A stretch of 64,000 nucleotides of DNA from Defluviimonas sp. SAOS-178_SWC (GTDB lineage: Bacteria > Pseudomonadota > Alphaproteobacteria > Rhodobacterales > Rhodobacteraceae), in the NCBI RefSeq assembly GCF_039830135.1, contig NZ_CP156081.1:1-64000 (forward strand), given 5' to 3'. This document shows positions 18,564 through 26,938 of this stretch, piece by piece. The notes below the pieces were generated by a model, which worked only from the letters and a program-made list of their open reading frames with translations, made no database searches and had not been told where the DNA came from. The stretch's first letter is position 1. The number at the start of each line of letters is the position of its first letter. A program made the translations under genes and the position numbers.

Positions 18564-19613
18564 TTGTCGATTGCCGCGATCAACGAACAGCTCCTGCGCG
18601 CCATAGGTGTCGGCGTCGCCCTGATCGACATGGAGACGCTCCGGCTCCGCTTCTACAACGACACGTTCCAGGAATGGTTCGGCGACATCGAGGTCGGCCA
18701 GCACCTGACGGACCTTTTCGCTGGCTTCGACCCGGACGCGCTGAAGGCGGCGCTGGCGGAAGAGGGCCGTTTCACGACGGAGACGACCTTCCGTGTCCGC
18801 CGCCGGACGATGACCGTCGCGCTTGCGTTCAACCGTGCCCTGGAGAACAGCGAGGCGATCGCCGTTCTCGTCTGCCAGAACATCTCGCGCATCAAGGAAC
18901 TGGAGTCGATGATCGACTCCTACTCGATGATGGTCGAGCGCAATACGCGGGAGATCAAGCGCGAGAAGGAGCAGGTCGAAAAGCTCCTGCTCAACATGAT
19001 GCCGCGCTCGGTCTACGAGGAATACAAGACCTTCGGCATCGTGACGCCCCGGCTCTACGATCCTGTCGCGGTTCTCTGCCTCGACTTCATCGGTTTCGCC
19101 GAGATGGTGACGGAACATGACCCCGGCGTGATCGTGAGCGAGCTCAATGACATCTACACCGCCTTCGACCGGATCGGCGAACAGTTCGGCTGCGCGCGGA
19201 TCCGGGCGGTGGGCGATTTCTACATCGCAATGGCCGGGATGCCGGATCCTGTGGACGACTACGCCCAATCGGCCGCCAATGCCGCCGTGCGCTTCATCCG
19301 CTACCTCAGGCAACGGAACGAGACGCACCCGATCCAGTGGACCTGCCGCATCGGCATCGCGGCGGGGCCGGTCGTCGGCTCGGTCGTGGGCGTGCAGAAA
19401 TACATCTACGACGTCTTCGGCGCCGCCGTGATCCATGCGAGCCGGCTGCGCTACTTCGCGAACCCGATGTGCATCGTCGCGAACCGGCTGATGACCGAGC
19501 AGCTCGACGATCAGTTCGTCGCGCTTTCGCAGGGAAAGATCGAGCTGACCGATGAGAAGCCGGAAGAGGTCTTCAAGATCGAGGCGGACGTGCACGCGGC
19601 CGAGGGGACCTGA
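18564..19613 (+). CDS. PAS / class III nucleotide-cyclase-like signalling protein
   Basis: 349 aa from a TTG start. Residues 1-110 form a PAS-like sensor resembling the HNOBA type found beside heme-NO sensors. Residues 113-145 form a helical linker (ELESMIDSY...IKREKEQVEKLL), then comes a cyclase domain (150-330). Metal-binding Asp174 (LDFIGF) and Asp218 (AVGDFY), Asp283 in YDVFG and Arg294 are present. The adenine-contact Lys is Arg214, and the transition-state Asn of VNxASR is Ile290. It may therefore be weak or act as a pseudo-cyclase. It is separated by 4 nt from the hemoglobin gene and 2 nt from the kinase gene. Confidence 0.82.
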   Translation: MSIAAINEQLLRAIGVGVALIDMETLRLRFYNDTFQEWFGDIEVGQHLTDLFAGFDPDALKAALAEEGRFTTETTFRVRRRTMTVALAFNRALENSEAIAVLVCQNISRIKELESMIDSYSMMVERNTREIKREKEQVEKLLLNMMPRSVYEEYKTFGIVTPRLYDPVAVLCLDFIGFAEMVTEHDPGVIVSELNDIYTAFDRIGEQFGCARIRAVGDFYIAMAGMPDPVDDYAQSAANAAVRFIRYLRQRNETHPIQWTCRIGIAAGPVVGSVVGVQKYIYDVFGAAVIHASRLRYFANPMCIVANRLMTEQLDDQFVALSQGKIELTDEKPEEVFKIEADVHAAEGT

Positions 19614-19615
19614 CG

Positions 19616-21535
19616 ATGGCGGTGCGTTTCGATCCCTCCGTGCCCGACACGCACCATACCGGCAGCCCGGCCGAGCGGTCTTCGGACATTCTCGATGAGG
19701 TGATCGACGCCCTGTCCGAAGGGCTCGCGGTCTTCAACGAGGACGCGTACCTGATCCGCCTGAACGCCGGGTTCCGCGCCATGAACCCGCAGATCGCCGA
19801 CCTTCTGGAGCCCGGTTTGAGCTGGGACATTCTCTTGCGCGAATGGGCGGGGCGGGGCGGACTTCCGGCGACGACCCGCGAAAGGCTCGCCTGGATGGAA
19901 GGTCGGCTCGCCAACGGCGAACGCGGCGTGATGCCGATCGAGTTCGAAGCCAACAACCGGGTCTACGACGTGCTGATGCGCGCGACCCTGACCGGCGGCT
20001 TCGTGCTTGTGCAGAACGACATCACCGAACGCCTCAACTTCGAGGAAACCGAACGCGAGGCCGACATGCTGCTTCGCCAGGTTCTCGAGGCCTGCCCCGC
20101 GAATATCGTGATGACCCGTGTTGGCGACGGCGAGGTGATCTATCGCACGCCGGCCGCGACCCAACTTCTCGGCACCGCGAAGCGCCCGACCGGCATCTTT
20201 TCCTCCCGCGAGGAACGGGCGGACTTCATCACCGCGCTGTTGCCGGACGGTCGCATCGACGACATGACCGTGACCGGCGTCAAGGCCGACGGGACGCGGT
20301 TCCCCTGCATGATCTCGGCCCGGCTGATCGACTATCGCGGCGAGGATGTGATGGTCTCGACCACCGTCGATATCAGCAAGGAGGTCGAGCTTCGCCGCAG
20401 GCTGGCCGAACAGCGCGAACAGATCTTCCAGGCCGAGAAGATGTCTGCGTTGGGGGAGCTTCTTGCCGGGGTGGCGCATGAACTGAACAACCCCCTCTCG
20501 GTCGTCGTCGGCCATGCCCTGATGCTGCGCGACGAGAACATCGCGCCCGAAACGCTGCGCCGTGTCGAGAAGATCAGCGAGGCCGCCGAGCGCTGCGCCA
20601 AGATTGTGAAATCCTTCCTCGCCATGGCGCGGCAGCAGCCCGCGCGCCTTGTGCCGATCGACGTCACCGATACGCTCGAAATGGCCATCGACGCGTTGCA
20701 GAACGGCGCGGACGGGCTGGCGACGCCGATCGAGACCGATTTCGCGCCCGACCTGCCGCCCGTGCGCGGTGACGCGCACCAGATCGCGCAGGTGCTGATC
20801 AACCTCGTGACCAACGCCGATCAGGCGATCCGTGAAAGCGGGACCGGCGACCTGATCCGTGTCGTCGCGCGCCAGGACCGGGACGCGATCGAGATCACCG
20901 TCGCCGACAACGGCCCCGGCATCCCGGACGAGATCCAGAGCCGTGTCTTCGATCCGCTCTTCACCACCAAGCCCGTGGGGTCGGGCACCGGCATCGGGCT
21001 CGCGCTCTGTCACCGGATCGTCACGGCCCATTCCGGGCAGATCAAGGTCATGCCCGACACCGGCACCGGTGCGGTGATCGTGGTCCGTCTGCCGACGACG
21101 ACCGGTGAGGATGCGGGCGCCGCATCCCTGCCGAGCGATGAGGTTGCCCCGTCGAAAGGCCGGATCCTCGTGGTCGACGACGAAGAGGACGTGTCCGACC
21201 TGATCCGCGAGATCCTTGTCCGCGACGGATTCGAGGTCGAGGTCGCGGAGGCCGCCGAAACCGCGCTGGAGATCGTCGAAGAGCGGGATTTCACCCTGAT
21301 CCTGACCGATCTGAACATGCCCGGAATCGGCGGGCGCGGCCTTTACGAAACCCTGCTTCGCAAGCGCCCGTCGCTGGCGCGGCGCGTCGGTTTCGTCACC
21401 GGCGACACGATGAGCCCGCAGGCGCGCGGCTTCCTTGACGGGGCCGGACGGCCCTATCTCGAAAAGCCGATCGCGCCGGCCGAACTGCGCAAGCTCGCCC
21501 ATTCGATGCTCGGCAAACGGGGGGACTCGACATGA
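19616..21535 (+). CDS. Hybrid sensor histidine kinase (PAS-PAS-HisKA-HATPase-REC)
   Basis: 639 aa, no membrane segment seen. The first PAS region is at about 25-140 and a second at 155-270. HisKA has H-box His288 in [13 protein letters not shown]. The ATPase has N-box [18 protein letters not shown] and [10 protein letters not shown]. The C-terminal receiver (about 515-635) has Asp565 ([10 protein letters not shown]) and a late Lys in YLEKPI. A cytosolic kinase with two PAS domains implies an internal redox, gas or ligand signal. The last codons overlap the response-regulator ATG (ATGA). Confidence 0.92.
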   Translation: MAVRFDPSVPDTHHTGSPAERSSDILDEVIDALSEGLAVFNEDAYLIRLNAGFRAMNPQIADLLEPGLSWDILLREWAGRGGLPATTRERLAWMEGRLANGERGVMPIEFEANNRVYDVLMRATLTGGFVLVQNDITERLNFEETEREADMLLRQVLEACPANIVMTRVGDGEVIYRTPAATQLLGTAKRPTGIFSSREERADFITALLPDGRIDDMTVTGVKADGTRFPCMISARLIDYRGEDVMVSTTVDISKEVELRRRLAEQREQIFQAEKMSALGELLAGVAHELNNPLSVVVGHALMLRDENIAPETLRRVEKISEAAERCAKIVKSFLAMARQQPARLVPIDVTDTLEMAIDALQNGADGLATPIETDFAPDLPPVRGDAHQIAQVLINLVTNADQAIRESGTGDLIRVVARQDRDAIEITVADNGPGIPDEIQSRVFDPLFTTKPVGSGTGIGLALCHRIVTAHSGQIKVMPDTGTGAVIVVRLPTTTGEDAGAASLPSDEVAPSKGRILVVDDEEDVSDLIREILVRDGFEVEVAEAAETALEIVEERDFTLILTDLNMPGIGGRGLYETLLRKRPSLARRVGFVTGDTMSPQARGFLDGAGRPYLEKPIAPAELRKLAHSMLGKRGDST

Positions 21536-22230
21536 GCGATCACATCCTCATCTGCGACGACGAACCCGAACTGCGCGAGATGCTGGCTGAATATCTCGGC
21601 AAGCGCGGCTTCCGCACCAGCCTTGCCGCGAATGCCGACGACCTGCGCGCGAGCCTTGGCAAGGAAAAGCCGGATCTCATCCTTCTCGACATCAACATGC
21701 CCGGCGAGGATGGCCTCTCGGTCCTCAGAAGCCTTCAGGGGCCGGATGCGCCCCTCGTCATCATGCTGACGGCGGCGGGCGAGGTGATCGACCGGGTGGT
21801 CGGGCTTGAAATGGGGGCGGACGACTATCTGGCCAAGCCCGTGGACCTGCGCGAGCTTGCCTCGCGCATCAAGGCGGTGCTGCGCCGCCGTGGCAGCACC
21901 TCGGCGGAGCCCGTCGCAGAGCGCGCCCGGTTCCGTTTCGGCAAGACATGGCTCGATCTCGAGGCGGCGAAGCTCCTCGACGAAGATGGCAACGAACTGC
22001 CCCTGACCTCGATGGAGTTCAACCTCCTGAAGCTCTTCGCCAGGAACCGGGGGCGTGTGCTGAACCGCGACCAGATCCTCGAAGGGGCGCACGACCGCCA
22101 CTGGGATCCGTTCGACCGCTCGATCGACATCCGCATCTCGCGCATCCGCAAGAAGATCGAGAGCAACCCGCAGAAGCCCGAGGTCATCCGCACGGTGCGC
22201 GGCGTCGGCTACATCTACGATCCCTCGTGA
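21532..22230 (+). CDS. OmpR-family response regulator
   Basis: 232-aa receiver plus winged-helix protein: acidic pair CDDEPE at 8-13, phospho-acceptor Asp53 (LLDINMPG), Lys in LAKPVDL, and a C-terminal Trans_Reg_C domain (LTSMEFNLLKLFARNRGRVLNRDQIL...DIRISRIRKKIE...VRGVGYIYDP). It is the expected output of the hybrid kinase. OmpR-type regulators bind direct repeats, so the GAAAC arrays nearby are good candidate targets. The stop codon itself is part of the first GAAAC of the array at 22229. Confidence 0.94.
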   Translation: MSDHILICDDEPELREMLAEYLGKRGFRTSLAANADDLRASLGKEKPDLILLDINMPGEDGLSVLRSLQGPDAPLVIMLTAAGEVIDRVVGLEMGADDYLAKPVDLRELASRIKAVLRRRGSTSAEPVAERARFRFGKTWLDLEAAKLLDEDGNELPLTSMEFNLLKLFARNRGRVLNRDQILEGAHDRHWDPFDRSIDIRISRIRKKIESNPQKPEVIRTVRGVGYIYDPS

Positions 22231-22275
22231 AACAAATGAAACCCTGACGGGCCGCGCGCGACACCGCGCTGAAAC
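22229..22275 (+). promoter_or_regulatory. GAAAC box array upstream of the globin operon
   Basis: GAAAC at 22229, 22238 and 22271: spacing 9 then 33 bp. The third copy starts 52 bp before the globin ATG, the same distance as in the array at 15101. Confidence 0.7.
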
Positions 22276-22322
22276 GGCCCGGAGGCAATTTGGCGGCATC
22301 ACCCCGAACGGAGGATGCCACC

Positions 22323-22757
22323 ATGAGCCTTACCCCTGACCACATTGCCGCCATCCGCCAGAGCTGGGTGGCCCTTTCGATGGACCCCGACACTCTCACG
22401 GAGCGCTTCTATGCGAAGCTGTTCCGCATCGCACCGGGCGTGCGGCCCCTGTTCGCCAATTCGGACATGCGCGCCCAGCGCCGCAAGCTCGCATCCGCGA
22501 TCGCGATGGTGGTCCATCACGCCGACAATCTTTCCGCCATCGCGCCGGCGCTCGAGGATATGGGACGGAGGCATGTCGGCTACGGCGCCACCGACGCGCA
22601 GTACGATGCCGTCGGTCGCGCCCTGATCCATGCCATCGCCGGGTTCCACGGCCCCTCGTTCACGCAAGCGATGCGCGACGCCTGGGTGGCGGCCTACGCG
22701 GCCGTCGCCGCCGCCATGATGGCGGGCGCGGCGACCGCGTTCCAGAAATCCGCCTGA
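22323..22757 (+). CDS. Single-domain globin (3/3 fold)
   Basis: 144-aa globin similar in size to Vitreoscilla hemoglobin. It has B10-type Tyr30 (ERFYAKLF), PGVRPLFANSDMRAQRRKL with Gln52 at the likely E7 position, and proximal His84 in GRRHVGYGATDAQY. No flavin-reductase domain is attached. GGAGG precedes the ATG at 22323. Likely O2/NO binding and, with a reductase, NO dioxygenase chemistry. It heads a run with a small membrane peptide, the cysteine synthase-glutaredoxin fusion and an MFS transporter. Confidence 0.88.
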   Translation: MSLTPDHIAAIRQSWVALSMDPDTLTERFYAKLFRIAPGVRPLFANSDMRAQRRKLASAIAMVVHHADNLSAIAPALEDMGRRHVGYGATDAQYDAVGRALIHAIAGFHGPSFTQAMRDAWVAAYAAVAAAMMAGAATAFQKSA

Positions 22758-22781
22758 CCCCGAAAAGCAGGGAGAAACCCC

Positions 22782-22958
22782 ATGGCCCGCGCAAACGCCA
22801 CGCAACCGATGATGGCCCTTCGCAATCCCGAGATCGTCGGCCCCTTCAGCCGCTGGCCGCGCCAGAAGGCCAGGCGCCCTCTTCGCAGCTACGTCGCCCT
22901 CGGCACGACCGTCACCGCCGCCGCGGTTTTCGCCCACAGCATTACCCCCCTTCTCTGA
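22782..22958 (+). CDS. Small putative membrane protein
   Basis: 58-aa frame starting MARANATQPMMALRNPEIVG. A basic stretch (SRWPRQKARRPLRS) is followed by one hydrophobic segment (YVALGTTVTAAAVFAHSITPLL). GGGAGAAACCCC precedes the ATG. It lies 24 nt after the globin gene and 12 nt before the cysteine synthase fusion, so it is very likely translated in this operon. No family recognised. Confidence 0.6.
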   Translation: MARANATQPMMALRNPEIVGPFSRWPRQKARRPLRSYVALGTTVTAAAVFAHSITPLL

Positions 22959-22970
22959 GGAACCATCACA

Positions 22971-24470
22971 ATGAACATGTCCCACCCCTCCATCCTCGGC
23001 ACCGTCGGCAACACGCCGATCGTGCGCATCACCAAGCTCGCCCCCGAAGGGGTGGAGCTTTACGTCAAGCTCGAAGCCTTCAACCCGATGGGTTCGGTCA
23101 AGGACCGCCTCGCCCTCGGCATCATCGAGGCGGCCGAACGGGACGGTTCGCTGAAGCCCGGCCAGACGGTGATCGAGGCAACCTCCGGCAATACCGGCAT
23201 CGGCCTTGCGATGGTCTGCGCCGCCAAGGGCTATCCGCTCGTCGTGACGATGGCAGAGAGCTTCTCGGTCGAGCGGCGCAAGCTGATGCGGTTCCTCGGT
23301 GCCAAAGTCGTCCTGACGCCCGCGTCCGAAAAGGGTTCCGGCATGCTCGCTAAGGCAAGGGAACTGGCCGAGAAGCATGGTTGGTTCCTCGCCCGCCAGT
23401 TCGAGAACGAGGCAGGGCCGGATATCCATTCCCGCACGACCGCGCGCGAAATCCTCGACGGGTTCGCCGGCGCGCCGCTGGATTACTGGGTGTCGGGCTT
23501 CGGCACCGGCGGCACGATGAAGGGCGTCGCCCGCGTTCTCAAGGCGGAAAGCCCCGTGACCCGCGTCATTGCGGCCGAACCCGACAACTCGCCGCTGCTC
23601 GGCTCCGGCATCGCGCAGGCCTATGCCGATGACGGCGCGCCTGCGGCAAGCCACCCGGCCTTCCGCCCGCACCTGATGCAGGGCTGGACCCCGGACTTCA
23701 TCCCGAAGCTGACCGCCGACGTGATCGAGGCCGGCCATATCGACGAGGTCCAGCCCGTGCCCGGCGACGCGGCGCTGAAATGCGCCCGCGACCTCGCGCG
23801 GCACGAGGGCATCCTTTGCGGCATCTCGGGCGGCGCGACCTTCGCCGCCGCGCTGGAGGTCGCGCGCCGCGCGCCCAAGGGATCGCGCATCCTCGCGATG
23901 CTGCCGGACACCGGCGAGCGCTACCTGTCGACCCCGCTCTTCGCCGACATCGCGGAAGCGATGAGCGACGAGGAGACCGCGATCGCCGCCTCGACCCCGC
24001 GCTTTCGCTTCGATGCGCCCAACGCGGCGGCTCCTGCTGCCGTGGCTCCGGCGCCCATGCCGACGGTCGCGGCGCTGGATCATGTCGAGAGCATCCTGTC
24101 CGACAAGGATCAGCCCGTCGTGCTCTTCGCGCTCGAATGGTGCGAATTTTCCTGGTCGGTCCGCAAGCTCTTCGCGGCGGCCGGCATCCCCTATCGCTCC
24201 GTCGATCTCGACGGTCCGGGCTATCGCGAAAACGACTGGGGCGGTGCCGTGCGCAAGGCGCTGGCGAAGAAGACCGGTGCGGTGACGATCCCGCAGATCT
24301 TCGTCGGCGGCCGGCATATCGGCGGCGCGACCGAAACCTTCGACGCCTTCAACAGCGGTGATCTGCACAGGCTCGTTCGGAAGTGCGGCGTCACGCTCGC
24401 CGAAGCCGACGTCGCCGATGCCTACGGGTTCCTGCCCGCATGGCTTCACCCCCGCAAACCCGCCGCCTGA
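22971..24470 (+). CDS. Cysteine synthase-glutaredoxin fusion
   Basis: 499 aa in two parts. Residues 1-335 are a fold-type II PLP enzyme of the cysteine synthase/CBS family: PLP Lys44 in NPMGSVKDRLA, TSGNTGIGLA and GTGGTMKGVARVL. Residues 365-475 are a glutaredoxin-like domain with a monothiol-type site CEFS (391-394), TIPQIFVGG and GGATETFDAFNSG. Known chemistry suggests cysteine or persulfide synthesis coupled to glutathione-dependent thiol exchange. That link is my inference. It lies in the globin operon. Confidence 0.88.
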   Translation: MNMSHPSILGTVGNTPIVRITKLAPEGVELYVKLEAFNPMGSVKDRLALGIIEAAERDGSLKPGQTVIEATSGNTGIGLAMVCAAKGYPLVVTMAESFSVERRKLMRFLGAKVVLTPASEKGSGMLAKARELAEKHGWFLARQFENEAGPDIHSRTTAREILDGFAGAPLDYWVSGFGTGGTMKGVARVLKAESPVTRVIAAEPDNSPLLGSGIAQAYADDGAPAASHPAFRPHLMQGWTPDFIPKLTADVIEAGHIDEVQPVPGDAALKCARDLARHEGILCGISGGATFAAALEVARRAPKGSRILAMLPDTGERYLSTPLFADIAEAMSDEETAIAASTPRFRFDAPNAAAPAAVAPAPMPTVAALDHVESILSDKDQPVVLFALEWCEFSWSVRKLFAAAGIPYRSVDLDGPGYRENDWGGAVRKALAKKTGAVTIPQIFVGGRHIGGATETFDAFNSGDLHRLVRKCGVTLAEADVADAYGFLPAWLHPRKPAA

Positions 24471-24497
24471 AACGAGCCCCGGCAGAGGAGCCATCAC

Positions 24498-25736
24498 ATG
24501 ACCCAGAGATCCGAAACCCCCTCCCGCTATCGCTGGGTCATCGTGGCCGCCGCGGCCGGGATGCTCGCCATCGCGATGGGCCAGCTTGTCAACGGCCTAT
24601 CGGCCTTCTTCGCCCCGCTCGAACAGGAGTTCGGCTGGGGGCGCGGCGAGATCGCCTTCGTCAACACCGCCGGTCTCATCGGCATCGCACTTGGCGGCAT
24701 CGTCATGGGCTTCGTCGCCGACCGGCTGAACGTCCGCCACGTCATTCTGGTGGGGGCCGGCGCGACCGCGCTCGGCATGATCGCGGCCTCCCGGGCGAGC
24801 GAGCTCTGGCAGCTTTACGCGATCTTCTTCGTCGCAGGCGCCCTGGGCGGCGGCGCGCTGTTCGCGCCCCTTTTCGCCGTCGTTGGCGGCTGGTTCCGCA
24901 CCGGGGCCGGGCTGGCCATCGGCATCGCCTCGGCCGGACAGGCGATCGGACAGGGCGGGATTCCCTTCGCGAACGCGATCCTGATCGAGGCGCTCGGTTG
25001 GAGAGGCGCTCTCCTCGCGCTCGGCCTCTTCTCGCTCGTCGTGCTTGTCCCGCTCGCGCTCCTGATCCGCAGGCCGGAACCGGCGCCCGCCGCGACGGGG
25101 CAGACCGCTGCCGAAGCTGCTCCGCCGGTACCCCTGCCGCGTCTCGTCGTGCTGATGGGCGCCGCCGTCCTGTGCTGTTGCAGCCTGATGTCGGTGCCGC
25201 TGATGCATCTCGTGCCACTGATCCAGGGTTGCGGGATTCCGGCCCCGCAGGCGGGCAGCGTCGTCTTCGTGATGATGATCACCGCGATCTTCGGGCGGGT
25301 GGCCTTCGGACGCCTCGCGGACATGATCGGCGCGGTGCCCGCCTATCTGGCGGCCTCCGCCTGGCAGACCGCGCTCGTCTTCCTCTTCACCCGGATCGAC
25401 GACCTGAGCCTGTTCTATATTTTCGCACCGATCTACGGCTTCGGCTACGCAGGCGTCATGACCGGAGTCCTGACCACTGTCCGGTCGCTGACCCCCGCCG
25501 ACCGCCGGGCAAGCGCGACCGGCATCATCCTGGCCTTTGGCTGGGCCGGGCACGGGCTTGGCGGGTATCTCGGCGGTCTCTTCTTCGATCTGACGGGAAC
25601 CTATGACCTGACGTTCGCCGTCGCGGTCGGGGCGGGCGTCGTGAACCTCTTGCTGGTGACCTCGCTCTTCCTGATGGTCACCAGACGCCGCCGGCCGGGC
25701 CTGCCCCCCACCGCCGTGCCCTACCCGGCGGAGTGA
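24498..25736 (+). CDS. Major facilitator superfamily transporter
   Basis: 412-aa protein with about twelve hydrophobic helices, GFVADRLNVRHVILVGA between helices 2 and 3 (MFS motif A type) and a cytoplasmic central loop rich in Pro/Ala near 190-210. The overall pattern resembles monocarboxylate/OFA-type carriers; substrate unknown. It starts 27 nt after the cysteine synthase fusion with a GAGGAG site and is probably the last gene of the globin operon. Confidence 0.85.
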   Translation: MTQRSETPSRYRWVIVAAAAGMLAIAMGQLVNGLSAFFAPLEQEFGWGRGEIAFVNTAGLIGIALGGIVMGFVADRLNVRHVILVGAGATALGMIAASRASELWQLYAIFFVAGALGGGALFAPLFAVVGGWFRTGAGLAIGIASAGQAIGQGGIPFANAILIEALGWRGALLALGLFSLVVLVPLALLIRRPEPAPAATGQTAAEAAPPVPLPRLVVLMGAAVLCCCSLMSVPLMHLVPLIQGCGIPAPQAGSVVFVMMITAIFGRVAFGRLADMIGAVPAYLAASAWQTALVFLFTRIDDLSLFYIFAPIYGFGYAGVMTGVLTTVRSLTPADRRASATGIILAFGWAGHGLGGYLGGLFFDLTGTYDLTFAVAVGAGVVNLLLVTSLFLMVTRRRRPGLPPTAVPYPAE

Positions 25737-25773
25737 TCTAAGAATCCCGCGCCGAACGGCCCGAATTATAGAC

Positions 25774-25797
25774 AGCGTGCCTGACATCAGGCACGCT
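25774..25797. promoter_or_regulatory. 24-bp perfect palindrome before the RND genes
   Basis: Arms AGCGTGCCTGA and TCAGGCACGCT meet around CA. No T-run follows. It stands 27 bp before the adaptor ATG and just after an AT-rich TTATAG that could be a -10 element, so an operator for a dimeric repressor is more likely than a terminator. Confidence 0.55.
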
Positions 25798-25824
25798 TGC
25801 TGCGTGGATTGATCGGAGCCGGAG

Positions 25825-26934
25825 ATGATGCTGCGCTTTCTCCCCATTGTCGTCGCCGTCGCCTTGTTGGCCGGATGTCGGGAAGAGGAAGCCGACACCG
25901 ATGCGGTCAAGCGCGGCCTCAAGGTTCACGAGATTGCGGAGTTCGAACGATCCCAGACACGGCGGTTTCCGGGAGTGCTGGAGCCCGCCGACCTGACGGT
26001 CTTGTCGTTCGAGATCGGCGGGAAGCTGGCGGCATTCAATCTCGATGTCGGTCAGGGCATCGTCGCGGGCGAGGTCGTCGCGCGGCTCGATCCCGAAACG
26101 CTTCGGTTGCAGGTCGAAACCGCGGAAGCCGCCGTCGCGCAGGCCGAGGCATCGGCCCGCAATGCCGCCGAGACGCTGGCCCGGCAGGAGGCGTTGCTTG
26201 AGCGCGGCACGACCACGCGCGTCGTCGTCGACGATGTCCGCGCGCAGGCCGACGCGGCGGCCGCATCGCTGACGCAGGCGGAAAAGTCGCTCGAGGCAGC
26301 AGAGGAGACGCTCGGCAAGGCAGAACTCAGGGCACCGTTCGACGGGATCGTCAACTCAGTCGAGGCCACGTCCTACGCGACGGTCGCCGCCGGCACGCCG
26401 ATCGCGACCGTCTACTCGACCGAGGCATTCGAGGTGTCGTTCTCGGTCGGCTTCGATGCCGCGAGCGCGCTCGTGGTCGGCACCCCGGCGCAGGTGCGGC
26501 TTGCCGACAGGCCGGATATCGCGCTCGCCGCCGTTGTCGGCGAGATCGGCGCGCGGGCCGACGCGGTGTCGAGCTTCCCGATCGTGTTGCGCCTCAAGGA
26601 TACACATCCGCTGCTCAAGGCCGGCATGGCGGTCGAGGCCGCCATCGACTTCCCCCTGCCCGCCCGCGAAGGCTATCCGGTGCCGCTTTCGGCGATCATA
26701 AAGGACGGCCGGAGCGGCAGCCCGGGCGACGCGGAAACCCCGGCGCGCGCGGGCGTTTTCGTGTTCGACGTGACAAGCTCCACCGTCAAGCGGCGCGAAG
26801 TGACCGTCGGCGGCATCCGTGAGAACATGATCGTGGTGGTCGAGGGGCTTTCGTCCGGCGATCTCGTCGCGTCGGCCGGCGTGTCCTTCCTCAAGGATGG
26901 GCAGGAGGTCCGGCTCCTCGATCCCGGGGAGTGA
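25825..26934 (+). CDS. RND efflux periplasmic adaptor lipoprotein
   Basis: 369-aa membrane-fusion protein. The signal peptide with lipobox LLAGC gives lipidation at about Cys18. Then come a lipoyl/barrel region (VLSFEIGGKLAAFNLDVGQGIVAGEVVARLDPE), a long coiled-coil hairpin (about 85-155, AEAAVAQAEASARNAAETLARQEALL...) and a second lipoyl half (LRAPFDGIVNSVEA). It links the inner-membrane pump to an outer-membrane channel that is not encoded here. It is 4 nt from the pump gene. Confidence 0.9.
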   Translation: MMLRFLPIVVAVALLAGCREEEADTDAVKRGLKVHEIAEFERSQTRRFPGVLEPADLTVLSFEIGGKLAAFNLDVGQGIVAGEVVARLDPETLRLQVETAEAAVAQAEASARNAAETLARQEALLERGTTTRVVVDDVRAQADAAAASLTQAEKSLEAAEETLGKAELRAPFDGIVNSVEATSYATVAAGTPIATVYSTEAFEVSFSVGFDAASALVVGTPAQVRLADRPDIALAAVVGEIGARADAVSSFPIVLRLKDTHPLLKAGMAVEAAIDFPLPAREGYPVPLSAIIKDGRSGSPGDAETPARAGVFVFDVTSSTVKRREVTVGGIRENMIVVVEGLSSGDLVASAGVSFLKDGQEVRLLDPGE

Positions 26935-26938
26935 GGTG

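Noticed and set aside
18077..22294. GG-N10-GC spacing after the third GAAAC at 18077 and 22281, suggesting sigma-54 promoters
   Set aside because: The other two arrays give GG-N10-CC, the -24 and -12 words are poor, and the distance from the boxes is not constant. No sigma-54 activator is encoded nearby.
22299..24497. Minus-strand open frame of 732 codons across globin and cysteine synthase genes
   Set aside because: Same antisense effect; it runs through three well-supported plus-strand genes and has no domain pattern.
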